DNA of 59,035 nucleotides, taken from the NCBI GenBank assembly GCA_004556755.1, contig SFFW01000012.1, positions 1 through 59,035 on the forward strand. The letters run 5' to 3'. This DNA comes from Clostridiales bacterium. Lineage in GTDB: Bacteria; Bacillota; Clostridia; Oscillospirales; Oscillospiraceae. Position 1 is the first letter of the stretch; each line of letters starts with the position of its first letter. A model generated the notes under the pieces. The model saw only the letters and a list, made by a program, of their open reading frames with translations. It ran no database searches and was not told the origin of the DNA. Positions 1 to 8,590 of the stretch are shown here, in pieces. Made by a program: the position numbers and the translations under genes.

Positions 1-298
1 AAAGGATGTACCCGATGAAAAGACCGCAGGCAAGAAAGCTCGTCAGGCGCACACGGTCGTCAACGGTAATGAACATGGTGAACACGATGCAGAAGATCGA
101 GAATGCCGCTGCGATCGCCATAACGACATACTTCGGCACGCCCTCCCAAATACGGGTGTTCGACTCCCTGTCATACTGTTTCATCACCGCATCGACGTCT
201 GCGGCTATGCTCTCGGCGCTCTGTTCGGTGCCGGAGGAGTTTTCGGCAAAGAGGTCGGCGTCTGGCGTCTTGCTCTTGTTCTTTTTAAATAGGGACAT
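1..298 (-). CDS. TRAP transporter fused permease, N-terminal part (truncated by window edge)
   Basis: Only the first 99 codons are in the window; the rest lies before position 1. Translation begins MSLFKKNKSK, has a polar cytosolic stretch of about 55 residues, then a membrane segment (YVVMAIAAAFSIFCIVFTMF) and the start of a second one. The ATG at 298 has an AAAGGA site just upstream. The call rests mainly on context: the gene directly upstream in the same direction (403-1404) is a TAXI-type TRAP solute-binding protein, and such genes are normally followed by a large fused small-plus-large membrane permease that starts with exactly this kind of polar leader. It would use a cation gradient to import a small carboxylate or amino acid delivered by the binding protein. 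The substrate cannot be told. Confidence 0.7.
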   Translation of the reverse strand, partial: MSLFKKNKSKTPDADLFAENSSGTEQSAESIAADVDAVMKQYDRESNTRIWEGVPKYVVMAIAAAFSIFCIVFTMFITVDDRVRLTSFLACGLFIGYIL

Positions 299-340
299 GG
301 TTCTACGTTCCTTTCGTGGGATACTTTAGCCGCCTTAAAA

Positions 341-368
341 GCTGCGGCTCCCGCAGGGGAGCCGTAGC
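341..368 (-). terminator. Intercistronic hairpin between TRAP binding protein and permease
   Basis: Twelve-base arms (341-352 and 357-368, one G-T mismatch) flank a four-base loop, and on the minus strand a run of four T follows. The T run is short, so this is likely a partial terminator or a stabiliser that lets the binding protein be made in excess over the permease, a common arrangement in binding-protein operons. Confidence 0.6.
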
Positions 369-402
369 TTCGTTTCGCATTATTACATTAAGCCGGCGTT
401 AA

Positions 403-1404
403 TTACTTGGTCTTAACGTCAATGCCGTTTTCGCTGAAGAACTTTGCTGCACCGTCGTGGAAAGGAACCGCAATGCCCTCGGTTGCGAAGGTGAGGTCAA
501 GCTCTGCGCCCTTTGCGTGGAGTGCGGTGATGGCATCCTTGTTGTCGAAGATGGACTTCACGATGTTGTATGCGCACTCGTCGGTCAGGTTTGCGGAGCA
601 AATGAGGGTCGCCTTTACGGTGACGGTCTGAGTGTCAACGTCAAGACCGTCGTAGGTGCCTGCAGGGATGGTGTAGGATGCGTAGTAGGGGCAATCCTTG
701 AGCAGCTTCTCCATATGCTCGTCATCGATGGAGATGAGGTTTATATTCTTTGCGGATGCGAGGGTCGCAACTGCGGGAGTCGGTGCGCCGGCGCAGAGGA
801 AGGCTGCGTCGATCTTGCCGTCCTGCACGCTCTCGGTGGAGGCGTCGAAGGACTGGTATACGGGGTTGATGTCATCGAGGGTCATGCCGTAAGCGGCGAG
901 AACGTCGATGGTGTTGTAGTAGGTGCCGGAGCCCTGGTCACCGACGCAGACGGACTTGCCCTTGAGGTCGGCAACGCTCTTGATGCTGGGGTCGATGGTC
1001 ACGATCTGAACGGTCTCTGCGTACAGTGCGCACAGAACACGGAAGTTGTCGAGCTTTCCGCTTTCCGCAAAGCTGTTGGTACCTTCAAAGGCGTAGGTCA
1101 TAACGTCGGACTGGACGGTAGCAAGCTGGTAAACTGCGCCCATGCTCTCAAGGTTTGCGGCGGAGCCGCCGGTGGTGACTGCGGTCATGGAAATGTCGAG
1201 GTCCCCGCCGACTACCTGGCAGAGGATGCCGCCGAATGCGTAATAGGTTCCTGCGGGGCCGCCGGTGCCCATGGAGAGTCCCTTGGAGCCGTCGACCGTC
1301 TTCTCGTCGGTATTATTATTGATCTTTTCGCCGATGGTGCCGTCACAGGCACACAGTGCGAATACCATCATAACCGCCAGAAGCATGGCAATTATTCTTT
1401 TCAT
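403..1404 (-). CDS. TAXI family TRAP transporter solute-binding lipoprotein
   Basis: A 333-residue extracytoplasmic ligand-binding protein that feeds the TRAP permease encoded downstream. The start is the ATG at 1404, because a strong AGGAGG lies 6-8 bases before it and the protein then opens with a clean lipoprotein signal, MKRIIAMLLAVMMVFALCAC; the longer reading back to 1506 runs through the promoter. The mature part has the TAXI hallmarks: LSMGTGGPAGTYYAFGG near the mature N-terminus, TTGGSAANLESM, VQSDVMTYAF, and GKSVCVGDQGSGTYYNTIDVL in the second lobe. TAXI proteins bind glutamate, other amino acids or small organic acids; nothing here fixes the ligand. A good promoter lies upstream (1478-1506) and a hairpin follows the stop. 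Confidence 0.93.
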   Translation of the reverse strand: MKRIIAMLLAVMMVFALCACDGTIGEKINNNTDEKTVDGSKGLSMGTGGPAGTYYAFGGILCQVVGGDLDISMTAVTTGGSAANLESMGAVYQLATVQSDVMTYAFEGTNSFAESGKLDNFRVLCALYAETVQIVTIDPSIKSVADLKGKSVCVGDQGSGTYYNTIDVLAAYGMTLDDINPVYQSFDASTESVQDGKIDAAFLCAGAPTPAVATLASAKNINLISIDDEHMEKLLKDCPYYASYTIPAGTYDGLDVDTQTVTVKATLICSANLTDECAYNIVKSIFDNKDAITALHAKGAELDLTFATEGIAVPFHDGAAKFFSENGIDVKTK

Positions 1405-1477
1405 GTCATAATCCTCCTGTGATTGTTTTGCATAATTAATTTTGAAAAATTTCATTTCAATAAATTCAACATGATGG

Positions 1478-1506
1478 ATTATACACCCCTTTAACGCCTT
1501 TTTCAA
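1478..1506 (-). promoter_or_regulatory. Sigma-70 type promoter of the TRAP operon
   Basis: On the minus strand TTGAAA (1501-1506) and TATAAT (1478-1483) are 17 bases apart, about 75 bases before the binding-protein start. The spacing and -10 box are consensus. Confidence 0.85.
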
Positions 1507-1740
1507 TAGTAAAAATGAAATTTTTTAAATCCAAAGCTGCAAAAATTTTCACAAGCTACTTTAACGGCGCAAATGAAATGTGTATTCTTGCAGGATATGG
1601 TGAATATTTTGCAAGTTTATTCAATATCTTGATTTTTTCCGACTCGAAAACTTGCAAGATGAATTTTCGCCTCCCGTCAGCTTAACTAATTTTTGCTCCG
1701 TATTTTGTGCGGTTTTCTACACCGCTTCTGTCGAAAATGC
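1507..1740. other. AT-rich intergenic stretch without a gene
   Basis: No credible coding frame in either strand between the two divergent promoters. The only structure seen is several TTGCAAG-like words (for example the palindrome CTTGCAAG at 1651-1658), possibly protein sites, and one end-fragment of the repeat family listed at 1671-1684. Confidence 0.5.
1671..1684 (-). repeat. Solo end-fragment of the TAAGCTGACGGGAG inverted-repeat family
   Basis: The 14 bases CTCCCGTCAGCTTA are identical to the outer end of the element in the prs leader (5711-5724). No partner end lies nearby, so this looks like a relic or a solo end. Confidence 0.5.
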
Positions 1741-1769
1741 TTGCAATGCGCTGCATTAAGTGCTATATT
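1741..1769 (+). promoter_or_regulatory. Sigma-70 type promoter of hom-lysC-asd
   Basis: TTGCAA (1741-1746), a 17-base spacer, then TATATT (1764-1769). The leader to the hom start is about 60 bases, too short for a T-box or lysine riboswitch. Confidence 0.75.
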
Positions 1770-1832
1770 GTTTCCATGTCAAATACAGTTGTTTTTATCT
1801 GACGGACACTACTTGAAAGGCGGACTTACAAT

Positions 1833-2972
1833 ATGAAAATTGCATTGCTGGGCTGCGGCGTAGTCGGCGGCGGCGTTTTGGAGATCATCGACAAGCGCTG
1901 CGACATGGAGCTTAAATACGTTCTCGTGCGCAGGGCAAAGCCCGAACTCGGCGACCGTGCCGTGAACGACTTTAACATTATTATAAATGATAAGGAGATC
2001 GACACCGTGGTCGAGGCGATGGGCGGGCTTTCCCCCGCATACGAGTACGCCTGCGCCGCAATGCGTGCGGGCAAGAACTTCGTCACCGCAAACAAGCACC
2101 TTGTCGCACATTATTATAAAGAGCTTGTCTCCCTTGCAAAGGAAAACGGCGTTGCCTTCCGCTGCACCCCGGCGGTCGGCGGCGGAATACCGTGGCTCGT
2201 GAACCTTGAGCGTGTCCTGCGCTGCGATGCGGTAAGCTCTGTTTCCGGCATAATGAACGGCACGACGAACTACATCCTCGATGCCATGCACAAAAACGGC
2301 GCCTCCTTTGCGGACGTTTTGGCGGAGGCTCAGCGTCTCGGCTACGCCGAGGCGGACCCCGCCGCCGACATCGACGGGCTTGACATTCAGCGCAAGTGCG
2401 TCATCTCCGCAAACGTCGCCTTCGGCGTCGTACTCGGTGAGGAGGACGTCCCCGTGTTCGGCATCCGCAGCATCGGCTCCTGCGACATCGCAGCCGCCGA
2501 GAGCTTGGGGCGCATCTGCAAAATGCTCGCCTTCGGGAAATCGCTCCCCGGCGGCATTGCGGCATACGTCGAGCCGTGCTTCGTGAAAAGCGGAGAGCCG
2601 GAGGCGGCGGTCTCGGCAAACCGCAACCTCATCTCCTTCGAGACGGAGCTTACCGGCAAGGAGTGCTTTTACGGTCAGGGTGCCGGAAAGTACCCCACCG
2701 CCTACAATGCGGTTCAGGACTGCATCGACATTCTCTCCGGTGTGAAGAGCTTTTACACCGACGGCTTTGTTCCCGCACACAGCGACAACTCCCTTGAGGA
2801 ACACCCCTACTACGTCCGCTTTGCCGGCTGCGACGAGTGGCTGGAGGAGGTCTCCGAGAGAAGCTGCGGCGAGGGCGTTATAACAAAGCCCCTGCCCGTT
2901 TCGGTGATGCACGCATGGGCAAAAAAGGCAAAGGAGGCGGACGCCGGTCTGTTCTTTGCGGGACTGGTGTGA
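1833..2972 (+). CDS. hom: Homoserine dehydrogenase (no ACT domain)
   Basis: Reduces aspartate semialdehyde to homoserine with NAD(P)H, the entry to threonine and methionine. The 379-residue protein opens with the Rossmann motif MKIALLGCGVVGGGVLEIID and carries GMEAxx-like VVEAMGGLSPA, KNFVTANKHLVAHY and the family signature GIMNGTTNYILDAM near residues 138-151, with the catalytic-domain lysine region following. Many homologues carry a C-terminal ACT regulatory domain of some 80 residues and reach 410-440 residues; here the chain stops soon after the catalytic domain, so feedback control by threonine through ACT appears missing. It is the first gene of hom-lysC-asd, with only 4 bases to lysC. 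No thrB or thrC is in the window. Confidence 0.95.
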   Translation: MKIALLGCGVVGGGVLEIIDKRCDMELKYVLVRRAKPELGDRAVNDFNIIINDKEIDTVVEAMGGLSPAYEYACAAMRAGKNFVTANKHLVAHYYKELVSLAKENGVAFRCTPAVGGGIPWLVNLERVLRCDAVSSVSGIMNGTTNYILDAMHKNGASFADVLAEAQRLGYAEADPAADIDGLDIQRKCVISANVAFGVVLGEEDVPVFGIRSIGSCDIAAAESLGRICKMLAFGKSLPGGIAAYVEPCFVKSGEPEAAVSANRNLISFETELTGKECFYGQGAGKYPTAYNAVQDCIDILSGVKSFYTDGFVPAHSDNSLEEHPYYVRFAGCDEWLEEVSERSCGEGVITKPLPVSVMHAWAKKAKEADAGLFFAGLV

Positions 2973-2976
2973 GACT

Positions 2977-4290
2977 ATGCTGAAGGTTGCAAAATTCGGC
3001 GGCTCCTCGATGGCGGACGCCGGACAGTATAAAAAGGTGAGGGACATCGTTCTCTCCGACCCCGCCCGCAGCGTTATCGTCGTTTCGGCGGCGGGCAAGC
3101 GCTTTGTGGGCGACCACAAGCTCACCGATCTTTTGTATCTCTGCCATGCGCACATCCGCTACGGCGTCGATTGCAGCCCCGTGTTCGACATGATAGCCGA
3201 GCGCTACCGTGAGATATGCCGTGAGCTTGAGCTTAAAACGGACATCGAGGCGGAGCTTTCCGCCCTGCGGGAGGAGCTGTCCGGCGGCATAAGTCAGGAT
3301 CGTCTCGTGTCGAGGGGCGAATACTTTTCGGCAAGGCTTTTGGCGGATTACCTCGGCTTTGAGTTTCTCGACGCCGCCGATTGGCTGCACTTTTCCTTTG
3401 ACGGCAGCATCGACAAGCAGCGCTCGTACACGGAGCTGCGGCGCCTTGCCGAGGGCAGGCGTGTCGTCATCCCCGGCTTTTACGGGGTGATGCCCGACGG
3501 CAGCATCAAGGTACTCAGCCGGGGCGGAAGCGACGTGAGCGGAGCCTTGGCTGCGGCGGCACTCGACGCCGACGTCTACGAAAACTGGACGGACGTGTCC
3601 GGCATTCTCATGGCGGACCCCCGCATCGTCGAAAACCCCGACACCATATCACGCATCACATACAGTGAACTGCGGGAGCTGAGCTACATGGGAGCGCAGG
3701 TGCTGCACGAGGGTGCGGTGTTCCCCGTGCGGGAAAAGAACATCCCGCTGAACATCCGCAACACAAATGACCCCTTGCACCCCGGCACCGTCATCATGGA
3801 GAAATTCCCAGACGACGAGCAGTCGGAGCGCTTCATAACCGGCATCGCCGGACGGCGGCACTTCACGATAATAACCGTGTCGAAGGCGGGGCTTAGCTCC
3901 GAGATCGGCTCTCTGCGCAAGATACTTGAGCTTTTCGAGCGCCACGGGGTCTGCGTCGAGTACACGCCCTCCGGCATCGACACCGTCTCCTTGGTGGTGT
4001 CGGCGGAAAGCGTTTCCTCCTGCCTGTATGCGCTCGTGGGCGAGGTGCAGAAGGCGCTCTCGCCGGACGGCATACAGATAACCGACGGCATATCCGTCGT
4101 TGCGGCGGTCGGCAGAAAGATGGCGTATAAGCCCGGCTCGTCGGGCAGACTGTTTGCCGCACTCGGAAAAAGCGGCATAAACATAAGAATGATTTCTCAG
4201 GGACCTGAGGAGCTGAATATAATAGTCGGTGTAAACGACGACGATTTTGAAAAGACCGTCAGAGTCCTGTATCACAGCTTTGTAAAGTGA
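2977..4290 (+). CDS. lysC: Aspartate kinase
   Basis: Phosphorylates aspartate, the first step to lysine, threonine, methionine and the diaminopimelate of the cell wall. The start at 2977 (MLKVAKFGGSS) follows the hom stop by 4 bases; an upstream in-frame ATG at 2956 lies inside hom and would add a stretch before the KFGGSS motif that normally sits at the N-terminus. The 437 residues show KFGGSSMA (ATP/substrate), VLSRGGSDVSGAL around residue 180, the nucleotide loop ENWTDVSGILMADPRIV, and two C-terminal ACT units (one around ITVSKAGLSSEIGSL, one around GRKMAYKPGSSGRLFAAL) that bind the feedback amino acid. Translation is probably coupled to hom. Confidence 0.95.
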   Translation: MLKVAKFGGSSMADAGQYKKVRDIVLSDPARSVIVVSAAGKRFVGDHKLTDLLYLCHAHIRYGVDCSPVFDMIAERYREICRELELKTDIEAELSALREELSGGISQDRLVSRGEYFSARLLADYLGFEFLDAADWLHFSFDGSIDKQRSYTELRRLAEGRRVVIPGFYGVMPDGSIKVLSRGGSDVSGALAAAALDADVYENWTDVSGILMADPRIVENPDTISRITYSELRELSYMGAQVLHEGAVFPVREKNIPLNIRNTNDPLHPGTVIMEKFPDDEQSERFITGIAGRRHFTIITVSKAGLSSEIGSLRKILELFERHGVCVEYTPSGIDTVSLVVSAESVSSCLYALVGEVQKALSPDGIQITDGISVVAAVGRKMAYKPGSSGRLFAALGKSGINIRMISQGPEELNIIVGVNDDDFEKTVRVLYHSFVK

Positions 4291-4299
4291 GGTTAAAAA

Positions 4300-5304
4300 A
4301 TGAAAAAGTACAGCATCGGTATTCTCGGCGCAAGCGGCGCCGTCGGCAGAGAGATGATGAAGATACTCATCGAGCGCAGCTTCCCCGTTGCGGAGCTTCG
4401 CCCGCTGGCAAGTGCGGCATCCGCCGGCAAAACGCTCGACTTCGGCGGAAAAGAGGTCGTCATAAAGGAGGCTTGCGCCGAAAACTTTAAGGGGCTTGAC
4501 ATCATCCTCGGCGCAGCGGAAAACGACATAGCCGAAAGATTCATCGACGACATCAAGGCGTCGGGTGCGGTATTCATCGACAACTCCAGCGCCTTCCGTC
4601 TCTGCCCCGACGTGCCGCTGGTCGTCCCCGAAATCAATGCGGACGACATCAAGCTGCACAAGGGCGTCATCGCAAACCCCAACTGCACCACCGTCATTTC
4701 CTGCACTGCGGTAAACGCACTGAACGCACTTTCGCCCATCGAGAGCATGGTCGTGTCGTCGTATCAGGCGGTGTCGGGAGCAGGCATCGGAGGTCCGAAA
4801 GAGCTTTTCGGCGAGGTCGAGGCGCTGCAGAAGGGCGAGGAATACGCCCCCAAGGTCTTTGCATACCAGATAGCCTACAACGTCATACCGCAGATCGGCG
4901 GCGAGGAGTTTTCCGGCTACACCTCGGAGGAGATGAAGCTCCAGAACGAGGGTCGGCGCATCATGCATCTGCCGGAGCTTAAGGTGAGCTGCACCTGCGT
5001 CAGAGTCCCCGTCGTGCGCAGCCACAGCGTTTCGATACGTCTGAAGTTCAAGGAAAAGGTGAGCGTCGAGGCGGCAAGAAAGGCGATAGAAGCCGCTCCC
5101 GGCTGCCGCCTGTGCGACGATCTCGGCGCCGGTATCTATCCCATGCCGCTTGACACGAGCGATCAGGACCTCGTGTTCGTCGGCAGGATAAGAGAGGACC
5201 TCACCGACGAAAAGGGTCTGTGCCTGTGGTGCTGCGGCGATCAGGTGCGCAAGGGTGCGGCGACCAACGCCGTGCAGATAGCCGAAAAGCTCATAGAGCT
5301 GTGA
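4300..5304 (+). CDS. asd: Aspartate-semialdehyde dehydrogenase
   Basis: Converts aspartyl phosphate to aspartate semialdehyde with NADPH, so it sits between LysC and Hom in the pathway although it is the last gene of this operon. The 334-residue protein has the N-terminal nucleotide motif IGILGASGAVGREM, the catalytic cysteine in ANPNCTTVIS at about residue 128, the SYQAVSGAGIGG loop and the conserved RVPVVRSHSVSI that supplies the basic active-site residues. A TGAGGT ribosome site lies 7 bases upstream and the gap to lysC is 9 bases. A hairpin follows the stop. Confidence 0.96.
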   Translation: MKKYSIGILGASGAVGREMMKILIERSFPVAELRPLASAASAGKTLDFGGKEVVIKEACAENFKGLDIILGAAENDIAERFIDDIKASGAVFIDNSSAFRLCPDVPLVVPEINADDIKLHKGVIANPNCTTVISCTAVNALNALSPIESMVVSSYQAVSGAGIGGPKELFGEVEALQKGEEYAPKVFAYQIAYNVIPQIGGEEFSGYTSEEMKLQNEGRRIMHLPELKVSCTCVRVPVVRSHSVSIRLKFKEKVSVEAARKAIEAAPGCRLCDDLGAGIYPMPLDTSDQDLVFVGRIREDLTDEKGLCLWCCGDQVRKGAATNAVQIAEKLIEL

Positions 5305-5311
5305 TAAGACG

Positions 5312-5339
5312 ATCCCTCCGGGTACTTACCCGGGGGGAT
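5312..5339 (+). terminator. Hairpin after asd
   Basis: Arms of 12 bases (5312-5323 and 5328-5339, one wobble pair) around the loop ACTT. It is followed by TTATACATTG rather than a pure T run, so termination strength is uncertain. Confidence 0.65.
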
Positions 5340-5420
5340 TATACATTGTGTGTAAAATTGCAGTACAAAAAGCCGCAATTTTGTTTTGCATATCCTCTTT
5401 TCTTTTTCCCGTGTATTTGA

Positions 5421-5426
5421 TATAAT
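5421..5426 (+). promoter_or_regulatory. Candidate -10 box for prs
   Basis: A consensus TATAAT lies just before the repeat element at 5445; no good -35 box is seen at 16-18 bases. If used, the prs mRNA would carry about 330 leader bases made almost entirely of the element. Confidence 0.4.
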
Positions 5427-5444
5427 TCCAATGATAATATCGGC

Positions 5445-5724
5445 TAAGTTGACGGGAGTCGAACCTCTGCCGCCTGTCAGCGCACCCTTTCGGTTATTTC
5501 CGACTTTTTTGCCTTGATGGGCGTCAGCCCATCTTCATCAAAGAAAGCCGAAAATTCCTCGAAAAGCACTGCCGACAGGTGCTTTGCAGTTTTGCCGGAG
5601 CGGATTTTTGTTCGGGCAAGGCAAAGCCCGCAGGGAATACTTGACGTATTGTCAAGGGCTTTAACGCAGCACGGGCGGAAATCCGCCCGTCAAAACCGAC
5701 AGAGGTTCAACTCCCGTCAGCTTA
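5445..5724 (+). repeat. 280-bp inverted-repeat element in the prs leader
   Basis: The ends are 25-base inverted repeats (5445-5469 and 5700-5724) differing at two positions and starting TAAGYTGACGGGAG. The inside has further hairpins, such as GATGGGC-GTCA-GCCCATC at 5517-5534 and a CGGGCGGAAATCCGCCCG stem near 5681-5698. About 240 bp of the core recurs at 48766-49008 in opposite orientation with roughly 90-95% identity by eye. An open frame crosses it and joins prs in frame, but its content is driven by the repeat and no transposase is encoded. It looks like a non-autonomous, MITE-like or structured-RNA element. Confidence 0.85.
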
Positions 5725-5762
5725 CAATCAAATACAGAGAAATACAGAGAGGAAGATTTAAA

Positions 5763-6725
5763 TTGATCTCACATGGCAAAGAAATTAAGGTTTTCGCAGG
5801 CAGCTCCAATCCCAAGCTTGTAGACGACATTTGCAGGTATCTCTTTAAGAACGTCGGCGACTGCGACTGCGCAAGCTTCGCAGACGGCGAATGCTCCATT
5901 TCCGTAAAGGAGCCGGTCAGAGGTGCGGACGTTTTCATCGTTCAGTCCACCTGCAAGCCCGTCAACGACAACCTCATGGAGCTGCTCGTCATGATCGACG
6001 CAATGCGCAGAGCCTCCGCAGGACGCATAACCGCAGTCATCCCCTATTTCGGCTACGCCCGCCAGGATCGCAAGGCAAAGAGCCGTGATCCCATCTCCGC
6101 AAAGCTCGTCGCAAACCTTATCACCGCCGCAGGTGCGGACAGAGTCCTCACCATGGATCTTCACGCCGCCCAGATTCAGGGCTTCTTCGACATCCCCGTT
6201 GACAATCTCTTCGGCGCTCCTCTCTTTGTAAAGCACTATGCCGACATCTTCGGCAAAAACAACGAAGACGTCGTGGTCGTATCTCCCGACGTCGGCAGCA
6301 CCGCCCGTGCGAGAAGCTTCGCAATGAAGCTCGGCGTCAACATGGCCATCGTGGACAAGCGCCGTCAGAAGGCAAACCACTCCGAGGTCATGAACATAAT
6401 CGGCTCGGTGGAGGGCAAGACCTGCATCATGCTTGACGACATGGTCGATACCGCCGGCTCCCTCTGCGGTGCGGCAAAGGCGATCGTCGAGATCGGCGGA
6501 GCTAAGGAAGTCTACGCCTGTGCAAGCCACGGCGTCCTCTCCGGTCCCGCCATCGACAGGCTCAACGCAAGCTGCATAAAGGAGCTGCTCCTTCTCGACA
6601 CCATCCCCTATCCCACCGGCAAGCCGGAGTGCGGCATAATCAAGTACCAGTCCGTCGCTCCCCTGTTTGCCGAGGCGATCAGGAGAATTTACGAGGAGGC
6701 CTCCATTTCCAATCTGTTTGACTGA
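5763..6725 (+). CDS. prs: Ribose-phosphate pyrophosphokinase (PRPP synthetase)
   Basis: Makes PRPP from ribose 5-phosphate and ATP for nucleotide, histidine and tryptophan synthesis. The likely start is TTG at 5763: AGAGGAAG lies 8 bases before it, the resulting 320 residues match the family length, and the next residues (ISHGKEIKVFAGSSNPKL) align with the usual N-terminus. Reading further upstream only translates the repeat element. Motifs: FADGECSISV, the flexible ATP loop YFGYARQDRKAKSRDPIS, VLTMDLHAAQIQGFF, and the PRPP loop MLDDMVDTAGSL. The short repeat AATACAGAG occurs twice right before the ribosome site. pth follows after 16 bases and is probably cotranscribed. Confidence 0.95.
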   Translation: MISHGKEIKVFAGSSNPKLVDDICRYLFKNVGDCDCASFADGECSISVKEPVRGADVFIVQSTCKPVNDNLMELLVMIDAMRRASAGRITAVIPYFGYARQDRKAKSRDPISAKLVANLITAAGADRVLTMDLHAAQIQGFFDIPVDNLFGAPLFVKHYADIFGKNNEDVVVVSPDVGSTARARSFAMKLGVNMAIVDKRRQKANHSEVMNIIGSVEGKTCIMLDDMVDTAGSLCGAAKAIVEIGGAKEVYACASHGVLSGPAIDRLNASCIKELLLLDTIPYPTGKPECGIIKYQSVAPLFAEAIRRIYEEASISNLFD

Positions 6726-6741
6726 TATTCGAGGACAAGTG

Positions 6742-7335
6742 ATGTTTGACAAATTCCGCAGCAGAGGCGGGGTATCATGGATAGTCGTATTCCTCGGCAA
6801 TCCGGGACCCAAATACCGTGACACCCGCCACAACGCCGGCTTCATGGCGGCGGACGCCATGGAGAAAAAGCTGGGCGTCTCCATAAATAAGCTGCGCTTC
6901 AAGGCGCTCACGGCGCAAGCAACGCTCGGCGGCGAAAAGGTGCTGCTGCTCAAGCCCCAGACCTATATGAATCTTTCGGGCGAGTCCGTTTCTCCCGCCG
7001 CCGCCTTCTACAAGGTGCCGCCGGAGCATATCATCGTCGTGTCGGACGAGGTGTCTCTGCCCATCGGCAAGCTGCGTATCAGGAAAAGCGGCTCCGCCGG
7101 CGGTCACAACGGGCTTAAAAACATCATCGCCATGCTCGGAACCGACGCTTTTCCCCGCATCCGCATGGGTGTGGGTGCGCCGCCGCACGCAGATTACGAT
7201 ATGGCGGATTGGGTGCTTTCGTCGTTTAAGAACCAGGACGCAGACGATATGCGCTCTCTTGCCGTGCGTGTGTGCGATGCCGTTGAGTGCTATATCGCAG
7301 AAGGCCCCGACCGTGCAATGAACAAGTTTAACTGA
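6742..7335 (+). CDS. pth: Peptidyl-tRNA hydrolase
   Basis: Frees tRNA from peptidyl-tRNA that drops off the ribosome. The start at 6742 (MFDKFRSRGG) is chosen because GAGGAC lies 6 bases upstream and the longer reading overlaps prs. The 197 residues hold the family motifs GNPGPKYRDTRHNAGF (catalytic histidine), LLKPQTYMNLSGESV, and SAGGHNGLKNIIAMLGT with the second histidine and asparagine. Pairing with prs is common in Firmicutes. Confidence 0.96.
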   Translation: MFDKFRSRGGVSWIVVFLGNPGPKYRDTRHNAGFMAADAMEKKLGVSINKLRFKALTAQATLGGEKVLLLKPQTYMNLSGESVSPAAAFYKVPPEHIIVVSDEVSLPIGKLRIRKSGSAGGHNGLKNIIAMLGTDAFPRIRMGVGAPPHADYDMADWVLSSFKNQDADDMRSLAVRVCDAVECYIAEGPDRAMNKFN

Positions 7336-7343
7336 GAAGCTTA

Positions 7344-7372
7344 ACGGGGGCAGCGTATTGCTCCCGTTTTTT
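7344..7372 (+). terminator. Rho-independent terminator after pth
   Basis: Nine-pair GC stem (7344-7352 with 7359-7367, one wobble), six-base loop, then six T. Only 21 bases separate it from the glgC start, leaving no room for a promoter in between. Confidence 0.85.
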
Positions 7373-7393
7373 AAAGGGAAAGGATGATACAAC

Positions 7394-8587
<1,194 letters not shown>

Positions 8588-8590
8588 GCC

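Noticed and set aside
457..1422. 321-codon plus-strand frame opposite the TRAP binding protein
   Set aside because: It is a mirror of a well-supported gene, rich in Gly, Val, Cys and Asp from reversed codons, with no motif or ribosome site.
1741..1832. Lysine riboswitch or T-box before hom-lysC-asd
   Set aside because: The transcribed leader is about 60 bases, too short for either.
5514..5762. In-frame extension of PRPP synthetase back to an ATG at 5514
   Set aside because: The stretch is the repeat element; the same peptide is readable from the inverted copy at 48521-48976, and the family N-terminus matches the TTG at 5763.
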